In this document: in pieces, positions 47,859 to 56,515 of the stretch
Layout: each line of letters starts with the position of its first letter
How positions within the stretch are numbered: the first letter of the stretch is position 1
Assembly (NCBI RefSeq): GCF_026650985.1
Contig: NZ_CP086239.1
Span: 2,728,001-2,792,000, forward strand
Direction of reading: 5' to 3'
Length of the DNA: 64,000 nt
Source of the DNA: Clostridium estertheticum
GTDB lineage: Bacteria; Bacillota; Clostridia; Clostridiales; Clostridiaceae
Notes under the pieces: model-generated
Told to the model about the DNA's origin: nothing
Databases searched by the model: none
What the model saw: the letters and a program-made list of their open reading frames with translations, nothing else
Position numbers and translations under genes: made by a program

Positions 47859-48224
47859 CTAAGCATTTAATAAATTTAAGTATTGGTTGTTTTGGTTATT
47901 GTTTTTAAATTCTAGTATTTTATCTATTATATAATTAGTAACATCTTTAATTTGTTTTCTACTAAATATTTGACTTATTGTAGTACAATGTTTTATTACT
48001 TCGATTTTTGAACTAAATGAATTTGTTGTTATTGTAAAAGCAATAGTTTTTTTAAATAAGTCATCCGTGTCAACAAGAAAAATTAAATCCAAGCTATATT
48101 CCTGATACTCGTTACCTTCAATATAAACCTTTCTGTTATTATCCTTTGCAACTCCGGATAGACTATTTATTCTCTCATCACTTACCAATTCATTTAGTAT
48201 TTTTATCATATAATAATTCATCAT
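47859..48224 (-). CDS. Unknown protein in the pncB operon, 121 aa
   Basis: 121 residues. I recognise no domain; it is mostly alpha/beta with a DLIFLVDTDDLFKKTIAF segment and an Asn-rich end. A strong AAGGAG site precedes the ATG. It lies 51 nt upstream of pncB and is the first gene behind the regulated promoter at 48341-48368, so it is probably expressed together with NAD salvage. The link to NAD is by position only. Confidence 0.7.
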   Translation of the reverse strand: MMNYYMIKILNELVSDERINSLSGVAKDNNRKVYIEGNEYQEYSLDLIFLVDTDDLFKKTIAFTITTNSFSSKIEVIKHCTTISQIFSRKQIKDVTNYIIDKILEFKNNNQNNQYLNLLNA

Positions 48225-48248
48225 ATACTTTCACTCCTTACCTATTTA

Positions 48249-48263
48249 GTACCAAAGTAGTAC
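48249..48263. promoter_or_regulatory. Candidate NrtR site, leader of the pncB operon
   Basis: GTACC-AAAGT-AGTAC, 15 bp, a weaker relative of the palindrome at 48322-48336, with ACAAAG flanking it. Confidence 0.4.
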
Positions 48264-48321
48264 AAAGTCTTCATAAAAAAATTAAAAGTTATTGTTTTTC
48301 TTTTTATGTCCATAATGCTTT

Positions 48322-48336
48322 GTATCTATGTGATAC
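48322..48336. promoter_or_regulatory. Candidate NrtR operator, pncB operon
   Basis: GTATC-TATGT-GATAC is a perfect 5-bp inverted repeat. It lies 5 nt downstream of the -10 and so covers the likely transcription start of the pncB operon. The same flanks (CTTT...TAT) occur around the site at 50154-50168. Confidence 0.65.
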
Positions 48337-48340
48337 TATC

Positions 48341-48368
48341 ATTATATCATATACTATTTCATTGTCAA
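48341..48368 (-). promoter_or_regulatory. Promoter of the pncB operon
   Basis: TTGACA (48363-48368), 16 bp, TATAAT (48341-48346) on the minus strand. Confidence 0.8.
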
Positions 48369-48401
48369 TATCAATATTCCACAATATTGATTTATATATA
48401 A

Positions 48402-48435
48402 AATTAACTCCTTTAGGCAACGAAAGGAACTAATT
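48402..48435 (-). terminator. Terminator of nrtR-pncA
   Basis: 13-bp stem (48402-48414 with 48423-48435, two wobble pairs), T-rich on the minus-strand side, just after pncA. Confidence 0.65.
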
Positions 48436-48462
48436 TTATAATCTAAGCTATTAATAAAATAA

Positions 48463-49116
48463 CTATAATATAGTATCAACTACCTCTATGCCATTAGATT
48501 TCATTTCCCAAAGAGATATTACTTTCATTAAATCGCCATCATGAGTTCCAGTGTCAAAGGTTTCTACTGAATCTATTGGTACAATAATTCTTCTATCAAT
48601 ATTTTTTTCATTGAAATATGTTTTTAATGTTTCTGTAAAATGCTTAACACATATATCCGTTGAACAGCCTTCTACAATATAGTTTTCAATTTGCGCTTCA
48701 TTTTCATGAAGCCATGTTTTAAATTCTGGTGCATGGAAGCCATTAGTACTATTCTTATGGATTATTGTAGTATTACTATGAAGTGTAGCTCCACAGTTCA
48801 ATGAAGAAATAAGCTCTGCCTCGGTACTATTTTTCAAGCAATGTCTTCCGTAGATTTTAAACTCAGTAGAATTTTCATCATGTTGCTCCAAAAAAAATAC
48901 CTTTTTATATCCGTATGTACGCTCATTAATAGCTACAACATTATCTATAATAGTTTCAACTCTTGGTGAAGACATTATTCCAGCGTGGACAAAACCATTT
49001 ACCATATCCATAACTATCAAAGCTGTTTTTTCTTTTGGAAGGTCACTTAGATTAACTACATTTCCCTTTATTTCATTTTGCATATCAAATATTTTATTTA
49101 TTAGTAAATTTATCAT
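48463..49116 (-). CDS. pncA: Nicotinamidase-like cysteine hydrolase
   Basis: 217 aa from the ATG that follows GAGAGG. Isochorismatase/nicotinamidase fold: the Asp in LIVMDMVNGF, Lys in STNGFHAPEF context, and nucleophile Cys in VEGCSTDICVKHF. With nrtR upstream and pncB in the next operon, nicotinamide deamidation is the likely reaction. Confidence 0.85.
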   Translation of the reverse strand: MINLLINKIFDMQNEIKGNVVNLSDLPKEKTALIVMDMVNGFVHAGIMSSPRVETIIDNVVAINERTYGYKKVFFLEQHDENSTEFKIYGRHCLKNSTEAELISSLNCGATLHSNTTIIHKNSTNGFHAPEFKTWLHENEAQIENYIVEGCSTDICVKHFTETLKTYFNEKNIDRRIIVPIDSVETFDTGTHDGDLMKVISLWEMKSNGIEVVDTIL

Positions 49117-49169
49117 AAATATCATTTCCTCTCTTTTATTATTTAGCGCCAAAGGTGATAATTAACCTA

Positions 49170-50096
49170 TTAGTCTAAAAAATTATGTTCCCAATTTTCA
49201 TTAAATATATAACAGGTTGCAGGTCTTCCCGCAGTTGTTTTTTCTTTATCAGTTTCTACAACCATCTTCTTAATCTTGCGCCTAAAATTAGCCCTTGATA
49301 AAGGTTTTCCTAAATTAAGAATAGCTTCATATATTTTTTGAGCTTCTCTTAACGTAAAATATTTTGGAAGTAATGAAAAAGCAATTGAAGTGTATTCTAT
49401 CTTGTTTTTAAGTCTATCTAACGCATAATACACTTCGTCAATATGGTCGAAAGCAAGTTCATCATTACTCCACTTAAGTGGCTCATAAGATGGTACTTTA
49501 ATTGTAATAATGCCATTCTTAACAAATCTTTCATAAACGACATAACCTATTTTAACCTCACCATCATCAGAAATAAGTGTTATATTATAAACATCTACTC
49601 TCTCTATTCCAGAATTATCTGATGAAACAAGGTCTTTCTTTACCGTAAACCATTGCGCATAAGTAGCATCGTCACCTGCTACTGCCTTAATATTTGTTTT
49701 ATCAGCAAGTGCCAAATAAGCTATCGAAATAACCCTCATCCTTGGGTCCCTATCTACTAGATCGCCAAAAGTTTTTAACTGCTCAAAATACACACTATCA
49801 ATATTAGTTTCTTCTTTTAATTCTCTGTAACAAGCAGTACTTAATCCTTCATCAATATTAACGAACCCACCCGGAATTCCATAACACCCAATATATGGGT
49901 GATCGCCCCTCCTTACCAAAAGCAATTTAAGCGCTTTATCAGGATCTTTTCCCTCTACTGGTATATCATCTATCGTAAAAAGTAACATATCCACTGTATT
50001 AGAGGGTCTATCATAATTCCCTGGGACATAACTACTCAAAAACTCTTTTTCAGTTAATCCGTCCTTATTTTTTATATCTAAATTTCTCATAATCAT
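49170..50096 (-). CDS. nrtR: NrtR-type Nudix transcriptional regulator
   Basis: 308 aa. Residues ~35-190 are a Nudix domain with the box GGFVNIDEGLSTACYRELKEET. The C-terminal part is a winged-helix with LREAQKIYEAILNLGKPLSRANFRRKI and GRPATCYIF. This is the NrtR architecture: a Nudix domain that binds ADP-ribose and a DNA-binding end that represses NAD genes. It starts the operon with pncA. Confidence 0.92.
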   Translation of the reverse strand: MIMRNLDIKNKDGLTEKEFLSSYVPGNYDRPSNTVDMLLFTIDDIPVEGKDPDKALKLLLVRRGDHPYIGCYGIPGGFVNIDEGLSTACYRELKEETNIDSVYFEQLKTFGDLVDRDPRMRVISIAYLALADKTNIKAVAGDDATYAQWFTVKKDLVSSDNSGIERVDVYNITLISDDGEVKIGYVVYERFVKNGIITIKVPSYEPLKWSNDELAFDHIDEVYYALDRLKNKIEYTSIAFSLLPKYFTLREAQKIYEAILNLGKPLSRANFRRKIKKMVVETDKEKTTAGRPATCYIFNENWEHNFLD

Positions 50097-50153
50097 TTTT
50101 CCTTTCTATATTGTTTATTATTATTTTATGACTATGCTCATTTAATCTACTTT

Positions 50154-50168
50154 GTATTGTTATAATAC
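50154..50168. promoter_or_regulatory. Candidate NrtR operator, nrtR promoter
   Basis: GTATT-GTTAT-AATAC, perfect 5-bp inverted repeat, with the same CTTT/TAT flanks as the site in the pncB promoter. It lies just after a TATAGT -10 read on the minus strand. Confidence 0.65.
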
Positions 50169-50178
50169 TATAACCTTA

Positions 50179-50193
50179 GCACCATATAGATAC
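50179..50193. promoter_or_regulatory. Second candidate NrtR site, nrtR promoter
   Basis: GCACC-ATATA-GATAC; its reverse complement GTATC-TATAT-GGTGC is a half-conserved form of the same motif. It overlaps the probable -35 (TTGTAT) and is 25 bp from the other site. Confidence 0.45.
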
Positions 50194-50234
50194 AAAGTCA
50201 ATGCTTTTGTAATAAACACTAAAAATATTGTATT

Positions 50235-50273
50235 AAAAAACGAGCCTGTAATTTATTACAGACTCGTTTTTTT
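50235..50273 (-). terminator. Terminator of gpx
   Basis: Stem AAAAAACGAG.CTGTAAT / ATTACAG.CTCGTTTTTT downstream of gpx on the minus strand. Confidence 0.85.
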
Positions 50274-50283
50274 AAATACAATT

Positions 50284-50763
50284 TTATTTTTTTAATAAGT
50301 TTTCTATATCTGTTTTTATATTTAATGGAAGCACTGTTGGCGCATATCTCTTAATTACTTCCCCTTCTGTATTTATTAAAAACTTAGTAAAATTCCATTT
50401 TATTTCCTTACCTAAAAATCCTTTTTCTTCATTCTTTAAATATTTATATAAAGGGTGTGCATTTGGTCCGTTCACATTTATTTTTTCAAACATAGTAAAA
50501 CTAACTCCATAATTTAATAAACAAAACTGCTGTATCTCTTCATTACTACCAGAATCCTGCTTTGCAAACTGATTACAAGGGAATCCTAGAATTTCAAAAC
50601 CTTGATCTTTATATTCGTTATATAATTTTTCAAGACCTTCAAACTGAGGTGTTAATCCACACTTACTTGCAGTATTTACAACTAAAACAACCTTACCCTT
50701 ATATTCCTCCATCTTTATATCTTGTCCATCCATTTCTTTTGCTGAAAAATCATAAAAATTCAT
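50284..50763 (-). CDS. Glutathione peroxidase-family thiol peroxidase
   Basis: 159 aa. Cys35 in [11 protein letters not shown] is the peroxidatic residue (a Cys, not Sec); [12 protein letters not shown] holds the Gln and resolving Cys, and KWNFTKFLI the Trp/Asn. Bacterial members of this Cys type usually take electrons from thioredoxin. Confidence 0.93.
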   Translation of the reverse strand: MNFYDFSAKEMDGQDIKMEEYKGKVVLVVNTASKCGLTPQFEGLEKLYNEYKDQGFEILGFPCNQFAKQDSGSNEEIQQFCLLNYGVSFTMFEKINVNGPNAHPLYKYLKNEEKGFLGKEIKWNFTKFLINTEGEVIKRYAPTVLPLNIKTDIENLLKK

Positions 50764-50924
50764 ATTATTTACTTCCCTTCAACATTAATTTATTTTTTTA
50801 ATTTTATCCAATTAAATTTGACTCAACTTTATTATAAGTTTAATTATTATTGTTGTCAACCTAAATTTTACAAAAAAATAAAACAAACGTTAAATCTCTA
50901 TTTAAAGAAACTAACGCTTGTTAT

Positions 50925-50955
50925 ATTAAATCATCTCCTGGGTCGCTGCAATATT
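50925..50955. repeat. Dispersed 30-bp repeat, copy A
   Basis: 29 of 30 bases match 62171-62200; the core is AATCATCTCCTGGGTCGCT. On the minus strand it reads as the tail of a protein (...NIAATQEMI, then TAA). It lies after the EFR1 gene, in no gene I can define. Confidence 0.7.
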
Positions 50956-50969
50956 AATAACTCGCTTTT

Positions 50970-51746
50970 TTATAAATGGAACAACTCCGTAACTTCTACA
51001 TCTGGATGATGATAACGACCTCTTTTTATTGTTACTTTTTTATATTGAATTGATTTTTGTGGACACCACTGCATACAAGCAAGGCATTGCTCACATTTAT
51101 GTTGCCATTTTGGTTTACCATCCATCATTTCTATATTGTTCGCAGGACATACCTTTGAGCATATACCGCAGCCATTACAGTTTTTGTCTGTCCAAAAATC
51201 TTTATCTTTTTCATAAGGTCTAAAACTGCTGTAAACCATGCCACCAACTGTCCTCATCAAGCTTTCGCCTAGTCCACTAAATCCAACCATCTCATTATTA
51301 TTTAAGCTTTTAACAATTCCACTTATTTTTGCTTTTTCATCGTCAAAACACTTTTTCTGTTTTTCTTCAGAATAAGGTGCGTAAATCACTTGATAATTTC
51401 CTGGCATTTTGACTTTAAATGCAGCGCTAAGTTTAATACCCTTGTCAGTTAATATCTCTTCTAATTGTTTTATAGCTGCCCCCGCTGCTGATCCAAAAGT
51501 TACAACGGTATAAACATAAGCATCCTTTTTAAGTCTAATTTCTTTAATAAACTTTTTAACTAAAAAGGGAATTCCAGAAGCGTATACTGGAAAAATAAAT
51601 CCAATTTTATTTGATAATGTATTATCAATATTCATATTTTTTGTACATATTTGTATTATTTCTGTATCTTTTAATTCAAGAGCTATGTCCCTGGCTACCT
51701 TTAAAGAATTACCCGTACCACTAAAACAATAAATTGTCGATTCCAT
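50970..51746 (-). CDS. EFR1-type flavodoxin-ferredoxin protein
   Basis: 258 aa. N-terminal flavodoxin-like fold with the FMN loop CFSGTGNSLKVAR; C-terminal 2x[4Fe-4S] ferredoxin with CNGCGICSKVCPANNIEM and CEQCLACMQWCPQKSI. It probably carries electrons in a fermentative or detoxifying reaction. The hydrogenase gene lies ~150 bp upstream on the same strand, but has its own terminator, so they are separate units. Confidence 0.93.
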   Translation of the reverse strand: MESTIYCFSGTGNSLKVARDIALELKDTEIIQICTKNMNIDNTLSNKIGFIFPVYASGIPFLVKKFIKEIRLKKDAYVYTVVTFGSAAGAAIKQLEEILTDKGIKLSAAFKVKMPGNYQVIYAPYSEEKQKKCFDDEKAKISGIVKSLNNNEMVGFSGLGESLMRTVGGMVYSSFRPYEKDKDFWTDKNCNGCGICSKVCPANNIEMMDGKPKWQHKCEQCLACMQWCPQKSIQYKKVTIKRGRYHHPDVEVTELFHL

Positions 51747-51859
51747 AAAAACACTCCTATACTCAATATTATTTTCATTGAAACAATTTCATTTATAACT
51801 ACTCTATTATATACAATGCTATTGTATATAATAGTTAATGTCAAGATTTTATAAAAAAT

Positions 51860-51890
51860 ATGGAACCTTTCTTTTAAAGAAAAGTTCCAT
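51860..51890 (-). terminator. Terminator of hydA
   Basis: Stem ATGGAAC.TTTCTTT / AGAAA.GTTCCAT followed by a T run on the minus strand, 13 nt after the hydrogenase stop. Confidence 0.85.
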
Positions 51891-51902
51891 ACATTATATG
51901 TA

Positions 51903-53375
51903 TTATTTAGTCATAAAATCTTTACCGCGATGCATATCAACTTTCTCAACTTTTATTACTTTAATTCTTTCAATAACATTTTCTTCTAACGCTAATTTCC
52001 CATATTTAGTTATTTCATTTTTATCTTTTGGAGTATGATGAAGAGATGTTGCACCACCTATACATCCACCAGAACAAGCCATTCCTTCTATAAAATTGCC
52101 ATTTGATCTATTAAATTTTAATAGTTTCAATGCTTTATCACATTCAATAAGGCCATCACAACTTATAGGTTTAAATTCTAATGTTGTATCTGAAGTATCT
52201 ACTAAGTGTTTTACCGCCTCTGTAAGTCCACCTGATCTAGCGAATATTCTCCCATAATAAGATGCATTATTTAATGGAAGTTCCTCGCAGACCTCAAGAT
52301 CTATTTCATATGCATCAATCATTGCCTCAAGCTCCTCAAAAGTCAATACATAGTCAGTAATTCCTTTTATATCAGCTTGCTTTATTTCCATTTTTTTAGC
52401 TGTACAAGGTCCAATAAACACAACTTTAGCTAAAGGGTCTGTATTTTTAATAAGTCTAGATATTGCTATCATAGGTGAAACTGTACTTGAAACATGTTTA
52501 CCAAGCTCTGGGTAATTTTTCTTAATATAAGAAACAAAAGCTGGGCAACAAGAACTTGTCATAGTTTTAAGTTCCTCTATGGTTTCTATAAATTCTTTTG
52601 TTTCATTTTGTACTACCATATCTGCACCAAGAGCTACTTCTATGACATCATAAAATCCCATTTGTTTTATACCTGCAACTACTTGTCCAATTTTTGCATA
52701 TGTAAATTGACTAGCAATTGCGGGTGCAACAACAGCATAAACATGTTTTTTTTCATTATCCTTTGATTTAATTAATAAATTAACAACATCTACAACTGAG
52801 GATTTATCCATAATTGCACCAAAAGGACATTGATAAACGCAAGCCCCACATTGTATACATTTATCATTATTAATTACTGCTTTTTTATCTTCATCAAAAC
52901 TTAATGCATTAGCATTACAAGCTCTACGACAGGGTCTCATAACATCAGAAATCGCATTGTACGGGCAAGCAGTTTTACATTTACCACATTCAATACATTT
53001 ATTTGGGTCAATGTAAGATCTCCTATTTATAGATTGGATTGCACCCACAGGACATGCTTGAATACATTTATGTGCTATGCAACCTCTGCAACCTTCAGTG
53101 ACAGTAAATCGTTGGATCGGACATTCATCACAAGCAGAATTTATTACTTCAATAACATTTTCATTCTTTTTATCTCCACCCATTACAAGGTTAATTCGAT
53201 CTCCAATAATGGCTCTTTCCTTATGAATACAACAACGTGTTTTTGCTTTAGGTCCTGGAACAAGAACTTTAAATAGATTTTTACCTTCTTTTTTCAGAGT
53301 TCCATTAATAGAAAGCTTAACTACTTCTTTTATTACCTCATATTTTATAAGTTGTATATCATTATCAAACGCTCT
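51903..53375 (-). CDS. Monomeric [FeFe]-hydrogenase with 4Fe-4S domains
   Basis: 490 aa. The best start is a TTG 7 nt after GGAG; a further upstream ATG has no ribosome site. The N-terminal ~210 residues hold several [4Fe-4S] modules (CIECGKCKTACPYNAI, CIQCGACVYQCPFGAI, plus CDECP and CRGCIAHKC). H-cluster motifs follow: TSSCCPAF, GPCTAKKMEI and ACSGGCIGGA. TSSCCPA rather than TSCCPA fits the group-B-like [FeFe]-hydrogenases. It needs HydEFG to mature; HydG is at 33193-34611. Confidence 0.92.
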   Translation of the reverse strand, partial: RAFDNDIQLIKYEVIKEVVKLSINGTLKKEGKNLFKVLVPGPKAKTRCCIHKERAIIGDRINLVMGGDKKNENVIEVINSACDECPIQRFTVTEGCRGCIAHKCIQACPVGAIQSINRRSYIDPNKCIECGKCKTACPYNAISDVMRPCRRACNANALSFDEDKKAVINNDKCIQCGACVYQCPFGAIMDKSSVVDVVNLLIKSKDNEKKHVYAVVAPAIASQFTYAKIGQVVAGIKQMGFYDVIEVALGADMVVQNETKEFIETIEELKTMTSSCCPAFVSYIKKNYPELGKHVSSTVSPMIAISRLIKNTDPLAKVVFIGPCTAKKMEIKQADIKGITDYVLTFEELEAMIDAYEIDLEVCEELPLNNASYYGRIFARSGGLTEAVKHLVDTSDTTLEFKPISCDGLIECDKALKLLKFNRSNGNFIEGMACSGGCIGGATSLHHTPKDKNEITKYGKLALEENVIERIKVIKVEKVDMHRGKDFMTK

Positions 53376-53540
53376 CAAATGTATCACTCCTATTTTTAGA
53401 ATGTTGATTATAGATATCAAATTTAGTCGTCTTGAAATAGGCGTAAAATATATTTACCGCCCATCATTAAAATACCAATTCAATTATGTTAAAACAATAA
53501 CACATTGTTAATAAATTATCAAGTGAAATTCAAAAAACAA

Positions 53541-53571
53541 AAAAAGAGCAACACAGTTCGTTACCCTTTTT
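53541..53571 (-). terminator. Terminator of the ara operon
   Basis: 12-bp stem AAAAAGAGCAAC / GTTACCCTTTTT (two non-Watson-Crick positions) just after fsa. Confidence 0.7.
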
Positions 53572-53586
53572 GTAATGCTTTCATTA

Positions 53587-54234
53587 TTATTTTCCGAAAG
53601 TTTCTTTCCAATCTTTAGCAAATTTTTCTATTCCAGCATCGGTCAATGGATGTTTTATCATCTGTTTAATAATTTTAAGTGGAACAGTCGCAATATGAGC
53701 CCCTGCAACCGCAACATCTGTGACATGCATTGGAGTTCTTATGCTAGCCGCAATTATTTCAGTGTCTATTGCGTGTACTTTAAAAATTGTAACAATAGTT
53801 CTTATTAAGTCCATAGCATTAGCATTTATATCATCAAGTCTTCCTACGAAAGGACTTACATATGATGCTCCTGCTCTTGCTGCAAGTAAAGCTTGTCCTG
53901 CTGAGAATATTAATGTTACATTTGTTTTTATTCCTTCTTTTGAAAGTACTTTAACAGCCTTTAGACCGTCCTCTGTCATTGGAATTTTAACAATCATATT
54001 TTTATGTATTTTTGCTATTTCTCTTCCTTCTTTTATCATACCTTTTGAATCTAAAGAAATAACTTCTCCACTTATAGGTCCGTCTACAATAGATGCTATT
54101 TCTTTTATAACCTCATTAAAATCTCTACCTTCTTTTGCAATTAATGATGGGTTAGTAGTAACACCACAAATAACACCCATATCATTAGCCTCACGTATAT
54201 CTTCTACATTAGCTGTATCAATAAATAATTTCAT
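53587..54234 (-). CDS. Fructose-6-phosphate aldolase / TalC-type transaldolase
   Basis: 215 aa from the ATG after GGAGG. The short, ~220-residue FSA/TalC form with Schiff-base Lys83 in [11 protein letters not shown] and the VTTNPSLI and [10 protein letters not shown] blocks. It lies 72 nt after araA and closes the arabinose operon. As a transaldolase it would process pentose phosphates; as an aldolase it would split fructose-6-phosphate. Sequence alone does not settle which. Confidence 0.92.
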   Translation of the reverse strand: MKLFIDTANVEDIREANDMGVICGVTTNPSLIAKEGRDFNEVIKEIASIVDGPISGEVISLDSKGMIKEGREIAKIHKNMIVKIPMTEDGLKAVKVLSKEGIKTNVTLIFSAGQALLAARAGASYVSPFVGRLDDINANAMDLIRTIVTIFKVHAIDTEIIAASIRTPMHVTDVAVAGAHIATVPLKIIKQMIKHPLTDAGIEKFAKDWKETFGK

Positions 54235-54305
54235 ATAATTAGCCTCCTTATAAAAGGCCAGCAAAACTGCCAACCTTTTATATTATTTTTCTCTAGTTAT
54301 TTATT

Positions 54306-55772
54306 CTATCTTGTTGTATCTTTCATAATGTCTCTTAATTTTGTATCATGATCTATTATAACAGTTTCGAGCCCAACCATACGGCTCCAATCATAAACTT
54401 GATCAACCGTTAGCTTTAATGTAACAACTGTATGATGTCCACCACCAGAATATATCCATGCTTTAACACCATCACTAAAGCTTGGTTCTGGCTTCCATAC
54501 CATTTTAGCTACAGGTAAATTTGGCATATCTTCAGTAGGTTTAACTGCTGTTATTTCGTTAATAATCAAACGATAATGTGTTCCTAAATCAAGCATAGAT
54601 ACTGCAACTCCAGCTCCAACTGAGCCATTAAATATTAAACGAGCGGGATCTTCTTTATCACCAATTCCAAGTGGTTTAACAACTACGCTAGGCTTATCTG
54701 AAGCAAATGTTGGATCTACTTCAAGCATATGTGCACCTAAAATTCTTTCACTACCATTACTGAATTCGTACATATAATCTTCCATAAATCCTGTTTTTTC
54801 ATTATTTGTCATAACCTTAAACAATCTAGACATTGCTGCAGTTTTCCAATCTCCTTCTCCAGCAAATCCGTAACCCTCGGCATTTAATCTTTGAACAGCA
54901 AGTCCAGGTAGTTGTTTCATACCATATAGATCTTCAAAATTTGTTGTAAATGCTGTGTAATTTCCTGCTTCTAGGAACGTTCTTAATCCAATTTCAATTC
55001 TTATTTGTTCTTTTACTTGTTTCTCATAGAATTTAGGATCATTTTCTCCAGCATCCATAATGTATATTTCCTTAAATCCTTCATATGTGGTATCAACTTC
55101 TTTTTCTGAAACTTTACCAATCTCGGTAGTTAAATCACCAATACCAAAGTAATCAACTGTCCAGCCAAATTGAATTTGAGCTTCTATTTTATCTCCTTCA
55201 GTAACAGCAACATTACGCATGTTATCACCAAAACGAGCAACTTTTATCTCCTGACTCATAATAAACCCTACTGCTACATTCATCCAATCAGCAATTTCTT
55301 TTCTAATCTCATCTGTTTTCCAATATCCGAAAATTACTTTATTATGTTTTTTTAGTCTTGCATTAATAAATCCATATTCACGATCTCCATGAGCACTTTG
55401 ATGTAGATTCATATAATCCATATCAATTGTTTTCCATGGAATATGTTCACTAAATTGTGTTGCCAAATGTAGTAAAGGTTTTTGTAATAATTTTGTACCA
55501 GCTATCCACATTTTAGCAGGTGAAAAGGTGTGCATCCAAGTAATTACACCAGCTACCTTATCATTATAGTTTACTTCTTTCATTAAACTAGTAATTTCAT
55601 CTGCAGATGTTGCTAGTGATTTAAATACTATAGTGTAAGGTAATTTTCCACTTTTATTTAAACCATCTGCAATAATTTGTGAATCCTGTTTAACTTCATC
55701 TAACGCTTCTTGACCATATAAGTTTTGACTACCTACTATAAACCAAAATTCCATCTTTTTGTTATCTAACAT
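54306..55772 (-). CDS. araA: L-arabinose isomerase
   Basis: 488 aa, the usual length. It turns L-arabinose into L-ribulose. Family marks include FWFIVGSQNLYGQE, WMHTFSPAKMWI, LHLATQFSEHIPW and GGGHHTVVTLKL with the metal-ligand Glu/His. Strong ribosome site GGAGGA. Part of araB-araD-araA-fsa on the minus strand. Confidence 0.97.
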   Translation of the reverse strand: MLDNKKMEFWFIVGSQNLYGQEALDEVKQDSQIIADGLNKSGKLPYTIVFKSLATSADEITSLMKEVNYNDKVAGVITWMHTFSPAKMWIAGTKLLQKPLLHLATQFSEHIPWKTIDMDYMNLHQSAHGDREYGFINARLKKHNKVIFGYWKTDEIRKEIADWMNVAVGFIMSQEIKVARFGDNMRNVAVTEGDKIEAQIQFGWTVDYFGIGDLTTEIGKVSEKEVDTTYEGFKEIYIMDAGENDPKFYEKQVKEQIRIEIGLRTFLEAGNYTAFTTNFEDLYGMKQLPGLAVQRLNAEGYGFAGEGDWKTAAMSRLFKVMTNNEKTGFMEDYMYEFSNGSERILGAHMLEVDPTFASDKPSVVVKPLGIGDKEDPARLIFNGSVGAGVAVSMLDLGTHYRLIINEITAVKPTEDMPNLPVAKMVWKPEPSFSDGVKAWIYSGGGHHTVVTLKLTVDQVYDWSRMVGLETVIIDHDTKLRDIMKDTTR

Positions 55773-55810
55773 AATTTACTTCCTCCTTCATAATCTAATT
55801 TTTCAATAAT

Positions 55811-56512
55811 CTATTTTTTGTTTTGACCATAATATGCATTCTTTCCATGTTTACGATTAAAATGTTTATCTAATAAAACTTGATCCATTTTAATATTATG
55901 TGGATTTAATTGAAGCGAATGATACGCCATCTTTGCAACTTCCTCTAGTACTACAGAGTTATGAACTGCATTACTAGGATCCGTACCCCAAGTAAATGGT
56001 CCATGGTCATTCACGAGTACCCCCGGTACCTGATCTGGATTAATATTATTTTTATTAAAGGTTTCAACTACAACATTACCTGTTTGTTTTTCATAGTCTT
56101 TAATTATCTCATTTTCAGTCATTGCTCTAGTTACTGGTATGTCCCCATAAAAGTAATCACCATGTGTTGTTCCCGCAGCCGGAATAGAAACACCTGCCTG
56201 GGCAAAAGAAACTGCCCAAGGAGAATGTGTATGAACTACGCCCATAATATTTGGAAAAGCTTTGTATAAAACTAAATGAGTTGGTGTATCACTTGAAGGA
56301 TTTAATTTACCTTCAACTATATTTCCATCCATATCAACAACAACCATATCACTTGCGTCCATTTGATCGTATTCAACGCCACTAGGTTTTATAACAATTA
56401 AACCCCTTGAACGATCGATTCCAGAAACATTACCCCAAGTGAAAGTTACTAAATTATATAAAGGTAACAATAAATTTGCTTCAAATACCTTTTGTTTTAA
56501 ATCCTCTAACAT
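55811..56512 (-). CDS. araD: L-ribulose-5-phosphate 4-epimerase
   Basis: 233 aa, zinc enzyme of the class II aldolase fold. The metal-ligand histidines are in [14 protein letters not shown] and NDHGPFTWG, and GNVSGIDR is the phosphate end. It converts L-ribulose-5-phosphate to D-xylulose-5-phosphate. Overlaps araB operon spacing closely (3 nt after araB). Confidence 0.97.
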   Translation of the reverse strand: MLEDLKQKVFEANLLLPLYNLVTFTWGNVSGIDRSRGLIVIKPSGVEYDQMDASDMVVVDMDGNIVEGKLNPSSDTPTHLVLYKAFPNIMGVVHTHSPWAVSFAQAGVSIPAAGTTHGDYFYGDIPVTRAMTENEIIKDYEKQTGNVVVETFNKNNINPDQVPGVLVNDHGPFTWGTDPSNAVHNSVVLEEVAKMAYHSLQLNPHNIKMDQVLLDKHFNRKHGKNAYYGQNKK

Positions 56513-56515
56513 AAA

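Noticed and set aside
50284-50763. Selenocysteine glutathione peroxidase
   Set aside because: The active-site residue is encoded as Cys (TGT/TGC), with no in-frame TGA.
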